DNA from: Oceanibaculum indicum P24
Lineage (GTDB): Bacteria > Pseudomonadota > Alphaproteobacteria > Oceanibaculales > Oceanibaculaceae
Direction: 5' to 3'
Length of the DNA stretch: 64,000 bases
Assembly (NCBI RefSeq): GCF_000299935.1
Contig: NZ_AMRL01000017.1
Location: forward strand, 1-64,000
How positions within the stretch are numbered: the first letter of the stretch is position 1; every line of letters begins with the position of its first letter. Below the pieces are notes generated by a model that had not been told where the DNA came from, ran no database searches, and saw only the letters and a list, made by a program, of their open reading frames with translations. The position numbers and the translations under genes were made by a program. Of the stretch, positions 1 to 9,653 are shown piece by piece.

Positions 1-34
1 CGGCGCCGGCGTCGTCGCCAAGGTCGTCGAGTAA
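1..34 (+). CDS. tuf: Elongation factor Tu, C-terminal end (partial)
   Basis: The window opens inside a gene whose last codons read [10 protein letters not shown] and then TAA. This is the characteristic C-terminus of EF-Tu, the GTPase that delivers aminoacyl-tRNA to the ribosome. In many proteobacteria a tuf gene lies directly before rpsJ at the end of the str operon, and rpsJ follows here after about 55 bases. Only about ten codons are present, so the call rests on this tail plus the gene order. Confidence 0.85.
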   Translation, partial: GAGVVAKVVE

Positions 35-91
35 TATTCGGGCGCAACGGCGTCTTGCTGTGAACGGGCCCGAGCGCCCAAGGGTGAAATG

Positions 92-400
92 ATGGATACG
101 CAGAATATTCGCATTCGGCTGAAGGCGTTTGACCATCGACTTCTGGACCAGTCCACGAAGGAGATTGTCAACACGGCGAAGCGTACGGGTGCTCGCGTTC
201 GCGGCCCGGTGCCTCTGCCGACGCGAATCGAGAAGTTTACGGTGCTGCGGGGCCCGCACATCGACAAGAAGTCGCGTGAACAGTTCGAGATGCGGACGCA
301 CAAGCGCCTTCTGGACATCGTCGATCCGACTCCGCAGACCGTGGACGCGCTGATGAAGCTCGACCTGGCCGCCGGCGTCGACGTCGAGATCAAGCTGTAA
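92..400 (+). CDS. rpsJ: 30S ribosomal protein S10
   Basis: S10 sits in the head of the 30S subunit and also acts as NusE in transcription antitermination. The protein has the family opening [18 protein letters not shown] and the internal stretch [19 protein letters not shown], and is about 102 residues, the normal length. Two ATG codons are adjacent (89 and 92). The second is preferred because the AGGG upstream is then about seven bases away. It is the first gene of the S10 operon, with rplC 18 bases downstream. Confidence 0.97.
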   Translation: MDTQNIRIRLKAFDHRLLDQSTKEIVNTAKRTGARVRGPVPLPTRIEKFTVLRGPHIDKKSREQFEMRTHKRLLDIVDPTPQTVDALMKLDLAAGVDVEIKL

Positions 401-418
401 GGCCGGGAGTAGCGGAAG

Positions 419-1189
419 ATGCGTACCGGATTGATCGCCCAGAAGCTGGGCATGACGCGGGTCTTCAACGAGGAGGGGAGCCATATCCCCTGCACCGTTC
501 TGAAGATCGATGGCTGCCAGGTGGTTGCCGTCCGCACCGAGGAGAAGGACGGCTACAACGCCGTGCAGCTCGGTGTCGGGAAGGCCAAGGTGAAGAACGT
601 CTCGAAGGCCAATCGCGGCCATTTCGCGAAGGCCAATGTGGAGCCGCGCAAGAAGCTGGCCGAGTTCCGCGTCAGCGCCGACGCGCTGCTGGAGCCGGGC
701 CAGGAGATCTCTGCCGCGCATTTCGTCGCCGGCCAGAAGGTCGATGTGACGGGCACCAGCATCGGCAAGGGCTTCGCTGGCGTCATGAAGCGGCACAATT
801 TCGGCGGTCTGCGGGCAACGCACGGCGTGTCGATCTCGCACCGCTCGCATGGTTCGACCGGTCAGCGCCAGGATCCGGGCCGCGTCTTCAAGGGTAAGAA
901 GATGGCCGGTCACATGGGCGATGTCCGGGTGACCACTCAGAGCCTGGAAGTGGTTGCCAGCGACGAGGATCGCGGTCTGATCCTGGTCAAGGGTGCCATC
1001 CCCGGTTCCAAGGGCGGCTGGGTGCTGGTCCGCGACGCGGTGAAGGCGAAGCTGCCGGAGGGCCTGCCCTTCCCGGCGAAGCTGATCGAGGCCGCTACTG
1101 CGGAAGCGCCTGCGGAGACGCCGGCTGAAACCCCGGCCGTCACTGAGGCCGAGAATGATGGCGCCGAAGCGCCCGAGAACAAGGACTGA
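419..1189 (+). CDS. rplC: 50S ribosomal protein L3
   Basis: L3 is a primary assembly protein of the 50S subunit whose extended loop reaches the peptidyl-transferase centre. The start [16 protein letters not shown] and the loop region [19 protein letters not shown] identify it. At 256 residues it is longer than the usual 205-220. The extra length is an Ala/Pro/Glu/Thr-rich acidic tail from about residue 228 ([16 protein letters not shown]), probably disordered. The tail's function is not known from the sequence. The ATG at 419 follows a GGGAG-type binding site. Confidence 0.97.
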   Translation: MRTGLIAQKLGMTRVFNEEGSHIPCTVLKIDGCQVVAVRTEEKDGYNAVQLGVGKAKVKNVSKANRGHFAKANVEPRKKLAEFRVSADALLEPGQEISAAHFVAGQKVDVTGTSIGKGFAGVMKRHNFGGLRATHGVSISHRSHGSTGQRQDPGRVFKGKKMAGHMGDVRVTTQSLEVVASDEDRGLILVKGAIPGSKGGWVLVRDAVKAKLPEGLPFPAKLIEAATAEAPAETPAETPAVTEAENDGAEAPENKD

Positions 1190-1193
1190 GACG

Positions 1194-1811
1194 ATGAAGG
1201 TCACGGTCAAGAACCTTGAAGCCGCCGACGTCGGCGCGATCGAACTGGACGAGGCCGTCTTCGGCGTCGATGTCCGGGCCGACCTGCTGTCGCGCGTGGT
1301 GCACTGGCAGCTTGCCAAGCGCCGTTCCGGCAACCACAAGACCAAGGGTATCAGCGAGATCGCCGGTACCACGAAGAAGCCCTACAAGCAGAAGGGCACC
1401 GGTCGCGCCCGCCAGGGCAGCACCCGTTCGCCGCAGTTCCGCGGCGGTGCGACGATCTTCGGTCCGGTGGTCCGCGATCACGGCTACGATCTGCCGAAGA
1501 AGGTCCGCAAGCTGGGCCTGAAGACGGCGCTGGCCGCGAAGCTGAAGGACGAGAAGCTGATCGTCCTCGACGACGCCAAGCTGTCCGAGCCGAAGACGAA
1601 GGAGCTGAAGGCGCAGCTGGAGAAGCTGGGCATCACCTCGGCCCTGATCGTCGATGGCGCGGTGGACGAGAATCTGAAGAAGGCCGCCTCGAACCTGATC
1701 GGGATCGATGTGCTGCCGCAGATCGGCGCCAATGTTTACGACATTCTGCGGCGCGACACGCTTGTGCTGACGAAGAACGCCATCGAAGCGCTGGAGGCGC
1801 GTCTGAAATGA
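1194..1811 (+). CDS. rplD: 50S ribosomal protein L4
   Basis: L4 lines the peptide exit tunnel, and in gammaproteobacteria it represses its own operon; that activity cannot be inferred here. The protein begins [18 protein letters not shown] and carries the conserved basic loop [20 protein letters not shown]. It is 205 residues. The frame stays open upstream to 1155 inside rplC, but ATG 1194 starts just after the rplC stop and gives the family N-terminus. It ends overlapping rplW in an ATGA. Confidence 0.96.
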   Translation: MKVTVKNLEAADVGAIELDEAVFGVDVRADLLSRVVHWQLAKRRSGNHKTKGISEIAGTTKKPYKQKGTGRARQGSTRSPQFRGGATIFGPVVRDHGYDLPKKVRKLGLKTALAAKLKDEKLIVLDDAKLSEPKTKELKAQLEKLGITSALIVDGAVDENLKKAASNLIGIDVLPQIGANVYDILRRDTLVLTKNAIEALEARLK

Positions 1812-2140
1812 GCAGCCTGAAGCCGCGCAACACCAAAGAGGTGAAGCTGAGCAAGGAGCAGATGTACGAGATCATCCGCTCCCCGATCATCACCGAGAAG
1901 GCAACCCGGGTGTCCGAGCACAACCAGGTTGCGTTCCGGGTGCCGCTGACCGCCACCAAGCCGGAGATCAAGGTCGCAGTCGAGACCCTGTTCGAGGTGA
2001 AGGTGGATGCCGTGAACACGCTGCGCCAGAAGGGCAAGGTGAAGCGTTTCCGTGGCATCGTCGGCCAGCGCAGCGACACCAAGAAGGCGATCGTGACCCT
2101 GGTCGAGGGTCATTCCATCGACGTGACCACCGGGGTCTGA
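1808..2140 (+). CDS. rplW: 50S ribosomal protein L23
   Basis: L23 lies at the peptide tunnel exit and is the docking site for trigger factor and the signal recognition particle. The core [12 protein letters not shown] begins near residue 20 and is followed by the usual [15 protein letters not shown] segment. The first codons (about 18 residues, [17 protein letters not shown]) are an N-terminal extension; an internal ATG at 1862 would remove it. ATG 1808 is preferred because it overlaps the rplD stop (ATGA), a typical translational coupling. Confidence 0.94.
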   Translation: MSSLKPRNTKEVKLSKEQMYEIIRSPIITEKATRVSEHNQVAFRVPLTATKPEIKVAVETLFEVKVDAVNTLRQKGKVKRFRGIVGQRSDTKKAIVTLVEGHSIDVTTGV

Positions 2141-2144
2141 GACC

Positions 2145-2972
2145 ATGGCACTGAAATCCTTTAAGCCGACTACGCCCTCGCAGCGCCAGCTGGTCGTTGT
2201 TGACCGCAGCGATCTGTGGAAGGGCAAGCCGGTCAAGCAGCTGACCGAAGGTCTGACCAAGACCGGCGGGCGCAACAATTACGGCCGCATCACCGCTTTC
2301 CAGCGGGGCGGCGGTCACAAGCGCCGCTATCGTCTGGTCGACTTCAAGCGGCGCAAGTTCGACATGCCGGCCACTGTTGAGCGGCTGGAATATGACCCGA
2401 ACCGCACCGCCTTCATCGCGCTGATCAAGTACGAGGATGGCGAGCTCGCCTACATCCTGGCGCCGCAGCGCGTGAAGGCCGGCGACGTGGTTGTCTCGGG
2501 CCTGCGCACGGACATCAAGCCGGGCAATGCGGCGCAGCTGCGCTACATTCCGGTCGGCACCGTGGTGCACAATGTCGAGCTGAAGCCGGGCCGTGGCGGC
2601 CAGATCGCCCGTTCCGCCGGCAGCTACTGCCAGATCGTCGGCCGCGACGGCGCCAATGTGGTGCTGCGCATGGCTTCCGGCGAACTGCGCCAGGTGCGCG
2701 GCGAGTGCATGGCGACGATGGGTGCCGTGTCCAACCCGGACCAGCAGAACATCAACAAGGGCAAGGCTGGCCGTAACCGCTGGCTGGGCCGTCGCCCGTC
2801 GGTGCGTGGCGTTGCCATGAACCCGATCGATCATCCGCATGGCGGTGGTGAAGGCCGTACCTCGGGCGGTCGTCATCCGGTCACTCCGTGGGGCAAGCCG
2901 ACCAAGGGCCGGCGGACTCGAAACAACAAGAAGACCGACGGCATGATCGTTCGCCGCCGGTATCAGAAGTAA
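2145..2972 (+). CDS. rplB: 50S ribosomal protein L2
   Basis: L2 is the highly conserved core 50S protein needed for subunit association and peptidyl transfer. The start [17 protein letters not shown], the [20 protein letters not shown] segment and the C-terminal [20 protein letters not shown] motif are diagnostic. The length of 275 residues is standard. The gene begins four bases after rplW, and rpsS follows 12 bases later behind AAAGGAGA. Confidence 0.98.
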   Translation: MALKSFKPTTPSQRQLVVVDRSDLWKGKPVKQLTEGLTKTGGRNNYGRITAFQRGGGHKRRYRLVDFKRRKFDMPATVERLEYDPNRTAFIALIKYEDGELAYILAPQRVKAGDVVVSGLRTDIKPGNAAQLRYIPVGTVVHNVELKPGRGGQIARSAGSYCQIVGRDGANVVLRMASGELRQVRGECMATMGAVSNPDQQNINKGKAGRNRWLGRRPSVRGVAMNPIDHPHGGGEGRTSGGRHPVTPWGKPTKGRRTRNNKKTDGMIVRRRYQK

Positions 2973-2984
2973 AGGAGAGCAGAC

Positions 2985-3263
2985 GTGGCTCGCTCTGTTT
3001 GGAAGGGTCCGTTCATCGACGGCTACCTTCTCAAGAAGGCGGATAAGGCGCGCGCGTCGGGCCGGAACGAGGTCATTAAGATCTGGACCCGGCGCAGCAC
3101 GATCCTGCCGCAGTTCGTCGGCCTGACCTTTGGCGTGTACAACGGCCAGAAATTCGTGCCCGTGCTCGTGACCGAGAACATGGTCGGTCACAAGTTCGGC
3201 GAGTTCTCGCCGACCCGTACCTTCTACGGTCACGCTGCCGACAAGAAGGCGAAGAGGGGTTAA
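2985..3263 (+). CDS. rpsS: 30S ribosomal protein S19
   Basis: S19 binds 16S rRNA in the 30S head near the A-site finger. The sequence [18 protein letters not shown] and the C-terminal [19 protein letters not shown] match the family, and the length is 92 residues. The start codon is GTG at 2985, chosen because AAAGGAGAG lies eight bases upstream and it gives the conserved N-terminus. Confidence 0.98.
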   Translation: MARSVWKGPFIDGYLLKKADKARASGRNEVIKIWTRRSTILPQFVGLTFGVYNGQKFVPVLVTENMVGHKFGEFSPTRTFYGHAADKKAKRG

Positions 3264-3265
3264 CG

Positions 3266-3646
3266 ATGGGCAAGCAGGCACGGGAACGCGTTCTGGCCGA
3301 CAATGAGGCGAAGGCGGTGCTGCGCAATCTGCGCGTCAGCCCGCAGAAGCTGAACATCGTCGCCCAGATGATCCGCGGCATGGATGCGGCGAAGGCGCTG
3401 AACGCTCTGACCTTCTCGAACCGCCGGATTTCCGGCGATGTGAAGAAGGTTCTGCAGTCGGCCATCGCCAATGCTGAGAACAACCATCAGCTCGATGTGG
3501 ACCGGCTCTACGTTAAGGAAGCGACCGTTGGTCGCGGCCTGGTGATGAAGCGGTTCCATGCCCGTGCGCGCGGTCGCGCCGGGCGCGTCGAGAAGCCCTT
3601 CAGCCACGTGACGATCGTGGTCAGCGAACGCGAGGAGTTGGCGTAA
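3266..3646 (+). CDS. rplV: 50S ribosomal protein L22
   Basis: L22 forms part of the exit-tunnel constriction; macrolide-resistance changes occur in its loop in other bacteria. The region [16 protein letters not shown] near residue 25 and the C-terminal [15 protein letters not shown] hairpin loop identify it. It has 126 residues, a little longer than the 110-residue E. coli form but normal for alphaproteobacteria. Its TAA overlaps the start of rpsC (TAATG). Confidence 0.97.
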   Translation: MGKQARERVLADNEAKAVLRNLRVSPQKLNIVAQMIRGMDAAKALNALTFSNRRISGDVKKVLQSAIANAENNHQLDVDRLYVKEATVGRGLVMKRFHARARGRAGRVEKPFSHVTIVVSEREELA

Positions 3647-4326
3647 TGGGCCATAAAGTCAATCCGATCGGGCTGCGGCTCGGCATCAACCGGACGTGGG
3701 ATTCGCGCTGGTTCGCGGATCGCGGTTACGCCGACCTGCTGCACCAGGACCTGCGCCTGCGCACCTACCTGCATGACCGCCTGGCCCAGGCCGGCGTCAG
3801 CAAGGTGATCATCGAGCGTGCGGCCAAGAAGGCCCGTATCACCATCCACAGCGCCCGTCCGGGCGTGGTGATCGGCAAGAAGGGCTCGGACATCGACAAG
3901 CTGCGTGCTGACCTGCAGGGCCAGACCGGTAACGAGGTGAACCTGAACATCGTCGAAATCCGCAAGCCGGAGATCGATGCCCGCCTGATCGCGGAGAGCA
4001 TTGCGCAGCAGCTGGAACGCCGCGTCGCCTTCCGCCGTGCCATGAAGCGCGCGGTGCAGTCGGCCATGCGTCTGGGCGCGCTGGGAATCCGGATCAACTG
4101 TGGCGGCCGCCTCGGCGGCGCCGAGATCGCCCGGACCGAATGGTACCGCGAAGGGCGGGTTCCGCTGCACACGCTGCGCGCGGAAGTTGACTATGGCACG
4201 GCCACGGCGAAGACGACCTATGGCACCTGCGGCGTGAAGGTCTGGGTGTTCAAGGGCGAAATCCTTGGGCATGACCCCTACGCCCAGGACAAGCGCCAGG
4301 CTGATGCGCAGCCGGCGTCGCGCTAA
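3646..4326 (+). CDS. rpsC: 30S ribosomal protein S3
   Basis: S3 sits at the mRNA entry channel and has helicase-related function with S4 and S5. It begins [18 protein letters not shown] and contains the KH-domain signature [17 protein letters not shown] at about residues 80-96. The C-terminal domain keeps [16 protein letters not shown]-like sequence (here [16 protein letters not shown]). The 226-residue length is normal. Start overlaps the rplV stop by one base. Confidence 0.98.
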   Translation: MGHKVNPIGLRLGINRTWDSRWFADRGYADLLHQDLRLRTYLHDRLAQAGVSKVIIERAAKKARITIHSARPGVVIGKKGSDIDKLRADLQGQTGNEVNLNIVEIRKPEIDARLIAESIAQQLERRVAFRRAMKRAVQSAMRLGALGIRINCGGRLGGAEIARTEWYREGRVPLHTLRAEVDYGTATAKTTYGTCGVKVWVFKGEILGHDPYAQDKRQADAQPASR

Positions 4327-4363
4327 GGCGGAACGGAACGCGAGAAGAAACGGGTAACGTATC

Positions 4364-4783
4364 ATGTTGCAACCGAAGCGGACCAAGTATCGCAAGGCCT
4401 TCAAGGGCCGTATCCATGGCGCGGCCAAGGGTGGCACGACGCTGAATTTCGGCGCCTTTGGCCTGAAGGCCATGGAGCCGGAGCGCGTGACCGCGCGTCA
4501 GATCGAGGCGGCTCGCCGCGCGATCACCCGCCATATCCGCCGTCAGGGCCGGGTGTGGATCCGCATCTTCCCGGACGTCCCGGTCTCCAAGAAGCCGGCC
4601 GAGGTTCGTCAGGGTAAGGGTAAGGGTACGCCGGAATACTGGGCGTGCCGTGTGAAGCCGGGCCGGATCATGTTCGAACTGGACGGCGTGCCGCGCGATC
4701 TTGCGGAGCGGGCCTTCGAACTGGCGGCCGCGAAGCTGCCGATCCGCACCCGTTTCGTGACTCGCCTGGGCGAGGAGGGCTAA
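4364..4783 (+). CDS. rplP: 50S ribosomal protein L16
   Basis: L16 contacts the A-site tRNA and organises the peptidyl-transferase region. The start [16 protein letters not shown] is family-typical, as are the internal [17 protein letters not shown] and the GKGTPEYW loop. The length of 139 residues is standard. It starts 37 bases after rpsC, one of the wider gaps in this operon, and is followed by rpmC after only three bases. Confidence 0.97.
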   Translation: MLQPKRTKYRKAFKGRIHGAAKGGTTLNFGAFGLKAMEPERVTARQIEAARRAITRHIRRQGRVWIRIFPDVPVSKKPAEVRQGKGKGTPEYWACRVKPGRIMFELDGVPRDLAERAFELAAAKLPIRTRFVTRLGEEG

Positions 4784-4786
4784 AAA

Positions 4787-4990
4787 ATGAAGGCGTCCGA
4801 TATTCGCGCCAAGAGCGAGGACGAGCTGAAGCAGCAGCTGGTCGATTTGCGCAAGGAGGCGTTCAACCTGCGCTTCCAGAAGGCAAGCGGCCAGCTTGAG
4901 AACACCGCGCGCGTCCGTCAGGTGCGTCGCACCATCGCGCAGATCAAGACCATTCTGCACCAGCGCCAGGCCGGCGCTGGCGCGGCGTGA
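4787..4990 (+). CDS. rpmC: 50S ribosomal protein L29
   Basis: L29 is a two-helix protein at the exit of the peptide tunnel beside L23. The sequence [19 protein letters not shown] and the following [14 protein letters not shown] segment are diagnostic. It has 67 residues. ATG 4787 lies just after the rplP stop. Confidence 0.96.
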   Translation: MKASDIRAKSEDELKQQLVDLRKEAFNLRFQKASGQLENTARVRQVRRTIAQIKTILHQRQAGAGAA

Positions 4991-5016
4991 GCCCGGAAAA
5001 GGGCGGGAGTTAGAAG

Positions 5017-5265
5017 ATGCCGAGGCGTCAATTGCAGGGCACCGTGGTCAGTGACGCGAACGACAAGACCGTCGTCGTACAGGTCGATCGTCGCGTTATG
5101 CACCCGGTCTATAAGAAATTCATCACGCGCTCCAAGAAGTACCATGCGCATGACGAGGAGAATCGGTTGAAGGTCGGCGATCTGGTGAAGATCGAGGAGT
5201 GCCGGCCGATCTCCAAGAACAAGCGCTGGCGCGTCGTATCCGACGAGCTGGGCGCGGGCGCCTAA
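5017..5265 (+). CDS. rpsQ: 30S ribosomal protein S17
   Basis: S17 is a primary 16S rRNA-binding protein of the 30S body with an OB fold. [20 protein letters not shown] and the [14 protein letters not shown] segment place it securely. It has 82 residues. The start follows GGGCGGGAG. This is the last gene of the S10 unit; rplN begins 18 bases downstream without an obvious terminator, so S10 and spc genes are probably co-transcribed. Confidence 0.97.
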   Translation: MPRRQLQGTVVSDANDKTVVVQVDRRVMHPVYKKFITRSKKYHAHDEENRLKVGDLVKIEECRPISKNKRWRVVSDELGAGA

Positions 5266-5283
5266 GGGATCGAGGACGAAGAA

Positions 5284-5652
5284 ATGATCCAGGTTCAGAC
5301 CAACCTAGAAGTGGCCGACAATTCCGGCGCGCGCCGTGTGCAGTGCATCAAGGTGCTGGGCGGTTCGAAGCGTCGGTTTGCGTCGGTCGGGGATATCATC
5401 GTCGTCTCGGTCAAGGAGGCGATCCCGCGCGGCCGTGTGAAGAAGGGCGACGTGCATCGCGCCGTCATCGTGCGTACCGCCAAGGACGTGCGCCGTGTCG
5501 ATGGCACGGTGATCCGCTTCGACCGTAACGCCGCCGTGCTGATCAACAAGCAGGGCGAGCCGATCGGCACCCGTATCTTCGGTCCGGTGGTGCGAGAGCT
5601 GCGGGCCAAGAAGTTCATGAAGATCGTCTCGCTGGCGCCAGAGGTGCTGTGA
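5284..5652 (+). CDS. rplN: 50S ribosomal protein L14
   Basis: L14 lies at the subunit interface and is the binding site of the silencing factor Rsf[21 protein letters not shown] and the C-terminal [13 protein letters not shown] are signatures of the family. Length is 122 residues, exactly usual. The TGA stop overlaps the ATG of rplX (TGATG). Confidence 0.98.
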   Translation: MIQVQTNLEVADNSGARRVQCIKVLGGSKRRFASVGDIIVVSVKEAIPRGRVKKGDVHRAVIVRTAKDVRRVDGTVIRFDRNAAVLINKQGEPIGTRIFGPVVRELRAKKFMKIVSLAPEVL

Positions 5653-5975
5653 TGGCCGAAAAGTTCAAGATCAAGAAGGGCGACCAGGTCGTCATCCTGA
5701 CCGGCAAGGACAAGGGCAAGCGCGGCGAAGTGCTGCGCGTGCTGCGCACGGAGAATCGTGTGCTGGTCCAGGGCGTCAACATGGTGAAGCGCCATCAGCG
5801 CGCCACCCAGACGAGCCAGGGCGGGATTGTCGAGAAGGAAGCGGCGTTGCACATCTCCAACGTCGCCCATATCGACCCGAAGGAAGACAAGCCGACCCGC
5901 GTCGGTTTCAAGATTCTCGATGATGGCCGCAAGGTGCGCTTCGCCAGGCGCTCCGGCGAAGTCATCGACGCGTGA
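5652..5975 (+). CDS. rplX: 50S ribosomal protein L24
   Basis: L24 initiates 50S assembly and lies near the tunnel exit. The KOW segment [20 protein letters not shown] begins near residue 8, and [16 protein letters not shown] follows. It has 107 residues. A GTG directly upstream at 5649 is in frame, but ATG 5652 overlaps the rplN stop and gives the expected [11 protein letters not shown] start. Confidence 0.97.
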   Translation: MAEKFKIKKGDQVVILTGKDKGKRGEVLRVLRTENRVLVQGVNMVKRHQRATQTSQGGIVEKEAALHISNVAHIDPKEDKPTRVGFKILDDGRKVRFARRSGEVIDA

Positions 5976-5986
5976 GGACCAAGGCC

Positions 5987-6529
5987 ATGACCCGGTTGCG
6001 AGAGCAGTACGAGAGCACGATCCGAAAGAGCCTGCAGGAGAAGTTCGGGTACGATAACCCGTTCTCCGTGCCGCGCCTGGACAAGATCGTGATCAATATG
6101 GGTGTCGGCGAGGCGGTGCAGGACTCCAAGAAGGTCCAGCAGGCGGCTTCGGAGATGGCCCTGATCACCGGCCAGAAGCCGGTCATCACCCGCGCCAAGA
6201 AGTCGATTGCCGGCTTCAAGCTGCGTGACGGCATGCCGATCGGCTGCAAGGTCACCCTGCGGCGCGAGCGCATGTATGAATTCCTGGATCGGCTGATTAC
6301 GATCGCCCTGCCGCGCGTCCGCGACTTCCGCGGCGTGCCGACGAAGAGCTTCGATGGGCGCGGCAATTACGCGCTGGGCCTGAAAGAGCAGATCGTCTTC
6401 CCGGAAATCGATTACGACAAGGTCGATGATATCCGCGGCATGGATATCGTGATCTGCACCACCGCGAAGACGGACGAGGAAGCCCGCGAGCTTCTGAACG
6501 GCTTCAATATGCCGTTCACCAAGAACTGA
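5987..6529 (+). CDS. rplE: 50S ribosomal protein L5
   Basis: L5 binds 5S rRNA and contacts the P-site tRNA in the central protuberance. The sequence [20 protein letters not shown] and the later [20 protein letters not shown] are strongly conserved. From ATG 5987 it is 180 residues ([10 protein letters not shown]), matching the family. A GTG at 5972 that overlaps the rplX stop would add five residues (MRTKA) and cannot be excluded. Confidence 0.96.
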   Translation: MTRLREQYESTIRKSLQEKFGYDNPFSVPRLDKIVINMGVGEAVQDSKKVQQAASEMALITGQKPVITRAKKSIAGFKLRDGMPIGCKVTLRRERMYEFLDRLITIALPRVRDFRGVPTKSFDGRGNYALGLKEQIVFPEIDYDKVDDIRGMDIVICTTAKTDEEARELLNGFNMPFTKN

Positions 6530-6548
6530 CGGGCGGAGGCGAAAGACG

Positions 6549-6854
6549 ATGGCTAAGAAGAGTGCAATCGAGAAGAACAAGCGTCGGGCCCAGATGGCCC
6601 AGCGCTATGCCGCGAAGCGGACCCGCCTGAAGGCGATTGCCGACGATCAGAGCCTGCCGATGGAGGAGCGGTTCGCCGCCCGCCTGAAGCTGGCTCAGAT
6701 GCCGCGCAACAGCGCGCCGACGCGCGTGCGCAACCGCTGCGAAGTTACCGGGCGTCCGCGGGCGTTCTATCGCAAACTGAAAATGTCGCGCATTGCGTTG
6801 CGCGATCTGGCCTCCACCGGGCAGATCCCCGGTATGGTCAAGTCGAGCTGGTAG
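6549..6854 (+). CDS. rpsN: 30S ribosomal protein S14 (zinc-free type)
   Basis: S14 is in the 30S head. This is the long, 101-residue form lacking the two CxxC zinc ligands of the short form; only one cysteine is visible ([11 protein letters not shown]). The C-terminal [20 protein letters not shown] matches the family. It lies 19 bases after rplE and 15 bases before rpsH, each preceded by a purine-rich binding site. Confidence 0.97.
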   Translation: MAKKSAIEKNKRRAQMAQRYAAKRTRLKAIADDQSLPMEERFAARLKLAQMPRNSAPTRVRNRCEVTGRPRAFYRKLKMSRIALRDLASTGQIPGMVKSSW

Positions 6855-6869
6855 AGAGAGGGCGGTCAC

Positions 6870-7268
6870 ATGTCGATGAGTGATCCCTTGGGGGATATGC
6901 TGACCCGCATTCGGAATGCGCAGCAGGCACGTAAGACGAGCGTCGTGAGCCCGTCCTCGCGTCTCCGGCTGAATGTTCTGAACGTGCTGAAGAGCGAAGG
7001 CTATATTCGCGGCTTCGAGGAACTCGATGTGCGCCCCGGCGTGCGCGAGATCCGCATCGAGCTGAAGTATCACGACGGCGCGCCGGTCATTAACGAGATC
7101 AGCCGCGTGTCGAAGCCGGGCCGCCGCGTCTATTCGCGGATCAAGGAACTGCCGCAGGTCTATAACGGCCTGGGGATTTCGATCCTGTCGACCCCGCGTG
7201 GCGTGATGTCCGATCATGAGGCCCGCGCTGCCAATGTCGGCGGCGAAGTCCTCTGCCGCGTGTTCTAA
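6870..7268 (+). CDS. rpsH: 30S ribosomal protein S8
   Basis: S8 binds the central domain of 16S rRNA; in E. coli it also represses the spc operon through an rplE leader mimic. [18 protein letters not shown] at the start and the C-terminal [19 protein letters not shown] are diagnostic. It has 132 residues. Autoregulation in this organism is not evident from sequence. Confidence 0.97.
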   Translation: MSMSDPLGDMLTRIRNAQQARKTSVVSPSSRLRLNVLNVLKSEGYIRGFEELDVRPGVREIRIELKYHDGAPVINEISRVSKPGRRVYSRIKELPQVYNGLGISILSTPRGVMSDHEARAANVGGEVLCRVF

Positions 7269-7283
7269 GGAAGGCGGAGTGTC

Positions 7284-7820
7284 ATGTCTCGCGTAGGGAA
7301 AAATCCGGTCTCCGTTCCCAGCGGCGTCGAGGTTAAGGTCGCCGACGGAACGATCACGACCAAGGGCAAGCTGGGCCAGCTCAGCGTGCCGTACGTGACC
7401 AACCTGGTCAGCGTCAGCGTCACCGACGGTTCCGTCGATGTGAAGCCGGCGAATGACAGCAAGGAGTCCCGGTCGCTCTGGGGCACCACCCGCAACCTCG
7501 TCCGCAACATGGTGGTCGGGGTCAGCGAGGGCTGGACCAAGAAGCTGGAAATTACCGGCGTTGGTTATCGTGCCGCCGTCGAGGGCAAGGACCTGGTGCT
7601 GAGCCTCGGCTTCAGCCATCCGGTGCGGCATCCGATCCCCGAGGGGATCAAGATTGTGTGCCCTGCGCCGACCCAGGTTGAGATCAGCGGCGCCGATAAG
7701 CAGCTGGTCGGCCAGGTCGCCTCGGAAATTCGCGCCTATCGCGGCCCCGAGCCCTATAAGGGCAAGGGCGTGCGCTACGCCGACGAGGTGATCCTGCGCA
7801 AGGAAGGCAAGAAGAAGTAA
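7284..7820 (+). CDS. rplF: 50S ribosomal protein L6
   Basis: L6 lies near the GTPase-associated centre and the sarcin-ricin loop. [15 protein letters not shown] opens the protein, and the C-terminal [16 protein letters not shown] is the classical L6 signature. It has 178 residues and starts 15 bases after rpsH behind AAGGCGGAG. Confidence 0.98.
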   Translation: MSRVGKNPVSVPSGVEVKVADGTITTKGKLGQLSVPYVTNLVSVSVTDGSVDVKPANDSKESRSLWGTTRNLVRNMVVGVSEGWTKKLEITGVGYRAAVEGKDLVLSLGFSHPVRHPIPEGIKIVCPAPTQVEISGADKQLVGQVASEIRAYRGPEPYKGKGVRYADEVILRKEGKKK

Positions 7821-7849
7821 GGCTTGAAAGAACGGTAAGGATCCTCCCA

Positions 7850-8212
7850 ATGCGGAAGGCGAATGAGCTTTATGAACGGCGCAAGATGCGGGTGCGCTCG
7901 CAGCTGCGGAAGAAGTCGAGCGGGCGCCCGCGCCTGTCGGTGTTCCGTTCCAGCAAGCAGATTTATGTGCAGATCATCGACGACTCCCAGGGGGTGACCC
8001 TGGCGTCGGCCTCGACGATCGAGAAGGATCTGCGCGAGAAGCTGAAGACCGGTGCGACGATCGATGCGGCCAAGGAAGTTGGCAAGCTGATCGCGGAGCG
8101 CGCGCTGAAGGCGGGCGTCACCACCGTGGTGTTCGACCGTGGCGGCTATATCTATCATGGACGTGTGAAGGCCCTGGCCGACGCCGCCCGTGAGGCCGGC
8201 TTGTCGTTCTGA
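7850..8212 (+). CDS. rplR: 50S ribosomal protein L18
   Basis: L18 binds 5S rRNA. The segment [20 protein letters not shown] and the C-terminal [19 protein letters not shown] identify it. It is 120 residues. ATG 7850 is preceded by AAGGATCC; the gene is 29 bases after rplF. Confidence 0.97.
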   Translation: MRKANELYERRKMRVRSQLRKKSSGRPRLSVFRSSKQIYVQIIDDSQGVTLASASTIEKDLREKLKTGATIDAAKEVGKLIAERALKAGVTTVVFDRGGYIYHGRVKALADAAREAGLSF

Positions 8213-8243
8213 GCCGAGACTAGGAATACGGAAGGGCCTGAAG

Positions 8244-8828
8244 ATGGCACGTGGGCAGAGAGAAGAGCGCGGCCGGGACCGGGATCGGGATCGGGAAGAG
8301 TCCGATCTGATCGAGAAGCTGGTCGGCATCAATCGCGTCGCGAAGGTGGTGAAGGGCGGCCGTCGTTTCGGCTTCGCTGCCCTGGTCGTCGTCGGCGATG
8401 GCCGTGGCCGGGTCGGCTTCGGCACCGGCAAGGCGCGCGAGGTTCCGGAATCCATCCGCAAGGCAACGGAAATGGCGCGCCGCACCATGGTCCGCGTGCC
8501 GCTGCGCGAGGGCCGCACCCTGCATCATGACGTGTTCGGCCATTATGGCGCCGGCAATGTCGTGCTGCGCGCGGCGCCGGCCGGTACCGGCATCATCGCC
8601 GGCGGTCCGATGCGTGCCATTCTGGAAGCGCTGGGCGTGCAGGACGTGGTGGCCAAGTCGGTCGGCACCTCCAACCCGCACAACATGATCCGGGCGACCT
8701 TCGAGGCGCTGAAGCACATCTATTCGCCGCGCCAGGTGGCGGCACGTCGCGGCAAGCGCGTGTCCGACATTCTGGGCCGTGGCGACAAGGCGGACGCCGA
8801 TTCGGCGGAAGCCGCTCTGCAGGAGTAA
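8244..8828 (+). CDS. rpsE: 30S ribosomal protein S5
   Basis: S5 helps maintain decoding accuracy and mRNA helicase activity. [15 protein letters not shown]-like sequence ([19 protein letters not shown]) and [17 protein letters not shown] are diagnostic. The 194-residue protein has an Arg/Asp/Glu-rich N-terminal stretch of about 20 residues ([13 protein letters not shown]), longer than in E. coli and common in alphaproteobacteria. The frame is open upstream into rplR, but ATG 8244 after GGAAGGGCC gives the expected start. Confidence 0.97.
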   Translation: MARGQREERGRDRDRDREESDLIEKLVGINRVAKVVKGGRRFGFAALVVVGDGRGRVGFGTGKAREVPESIRKATEMARRTMVRVPLREGRTLHHDVFGHYGAGNVVLRAAPAGTGIIAGGPMRAILEALGVQDVVAKSVGTSNPHNMIRATFEALKHIYSPRQVAARRGKRVSDILGRGDKADADSAEAALQE

Positions 8829-8833
8829 GATAG

Positions 8834-9040
8834 ATGGCGACGAAGAAGAAGGCGGCCGCCGCCACCCTCCGCGTGACGCAGATCGGTAGCCCGATCGGCC
8901 GCGAGAAGGACCAGCGCGCGACGTTGGTTGGCCTGGGCCTGAACAAGATGAACCGCACCCGCGAGCTGGAGGATACTCCGGCGGTGCGCGGCATGATCGC
9001 CAAGGTGCATCATCTCGTGCGGGTCGAACCCACAGCCTGA
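8834..9040 (+). CDS. rpmD: 50S ribosomal protein L30
   Basis: L30 is a small 50S protein near 5S rRNA. The sequence [20 protein letters not shown] and [17 protein letters not shown] match the family. It has 68 residues including a short Lys/Ala-rich N-terminus (ATKKKAAAA). It starts six bases after rpsE. A 124-base gap follows before rplO. Confidence 0.96.
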   Translation: MATKKKAAAATLRVTQIGSPIGREKDQRATLVGLGLNKMNRTRELEDTPAVRGMIAKVHHLVRVEPTA

Positions 9041-9041
9041 T

Positions 9042-9101
9042 ACCGGTTCCGCCCCGCCGCAAGACCGGCGGGGCCTCCGGTTCTCGGGAAGAATTTTCCC
9101 G
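9042..9101 (+). promoter_or_regulatory. Two tandem hairpins in the rpmD-rplO gap
   Basis: The first hairpin has a perfect 9-bp stem (9051-9059 with 9066-9074, GCCCCGCCG/CGGCGGGGC) that can be lengthened by ACCGG/CCGGT. The second has a 6-bp stem CGGGAA/TTCCCG (9085-9090 with 9096-9101). Neither is followed by a run of T, so they do not look like an intrinsic terminator. RNA processing, attenuation or mRNA stabilisation within the spc operon are possible; the sequence does not decide. Confidence 0.5.
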
Positions 9102-9164
9102 TGGCCTTCCAGGCCGCGAAAGACCATTTAGGATTGAGCGCCTTCGCTCCAGGGATACGTCATC

Positions 9165-9647
9165 ATGAAGCTGAACGAGATTCGCGACAATGAAGGGGCC
9201 CGCAAGGGCCGCAAGCGCCTCGGCCGGGGCATCGGTTCGGGCCTCGGCAAGACGTCGGGCCGTGGCCACAAGGGCCAGGGTGCGCGTACCGGCGTGGCGA
9301 TCAAGGGCTTCGAAGGCGGTCAGATGCCGCTGGAGCGCCGCATCCCGAAGCGCGGCTTCCGCTCCCGCTCGCAGCTGGAGTACCAGGTCGTAAACCTGGG
9401 CCGCCTGCAGGCCGCCATCGACGATGGCAAGCTGGACGCCAAGAAGGACATCGACGCGGCTGCGCTGGCCGGTGCCGGCCTGATCCGCAGCGCTGGCGAC
9501 AAGGTCAGCCTGCTGGCGAAGGGCGAGCTGAAGGCCAAGGTGAAGCTGGCCGTGGACCGGGCTTCCAAGACGGCGCTGGCCGCCGTTGAGAAGGCCGGCG
9601 GCTCCGTCACGCTCCCGGAGGCGTCCGCGCCGGCCGCGAGCGAGTAA
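9165..9647 (+). CDS. rplO: 50S ribosomal protein L15
   Basis: L15 is a late 50S assembly protein. [20 protein letters not shown] followed by the Gly/Arg-rich [20 protein letters not shown] is typical. It is 160 residues, with an Ala-rich C-terminus. The gene starts after the longest intergenic gap of the spc operon, and secY follows only six bases after its stop. Confidence 0.97.
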   Translation: MKLNEIRDNEGARKGRKRLGRGIGSGLGKTSGRGHKGQGARTGVAIKGFEGGQMPLERRIPKRGFRSRSQLEYQVVNLGRLQAAIDDGKLDAKKDIDAAALAGAGLIRSAGDKVSLLAKGELKAKVKLAVDRASKTALAAVEKAGGSVTLPEASAPAASE

Positions 9648-9653
9648 CGCCTC

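Noticed and set aside
1968-3281. Long minus-strand reading frames across the ribosomal operon
   Set aside because: They are GC-driven shadows opposite well-supported ribosomal genes, without binding sites or plausible products.
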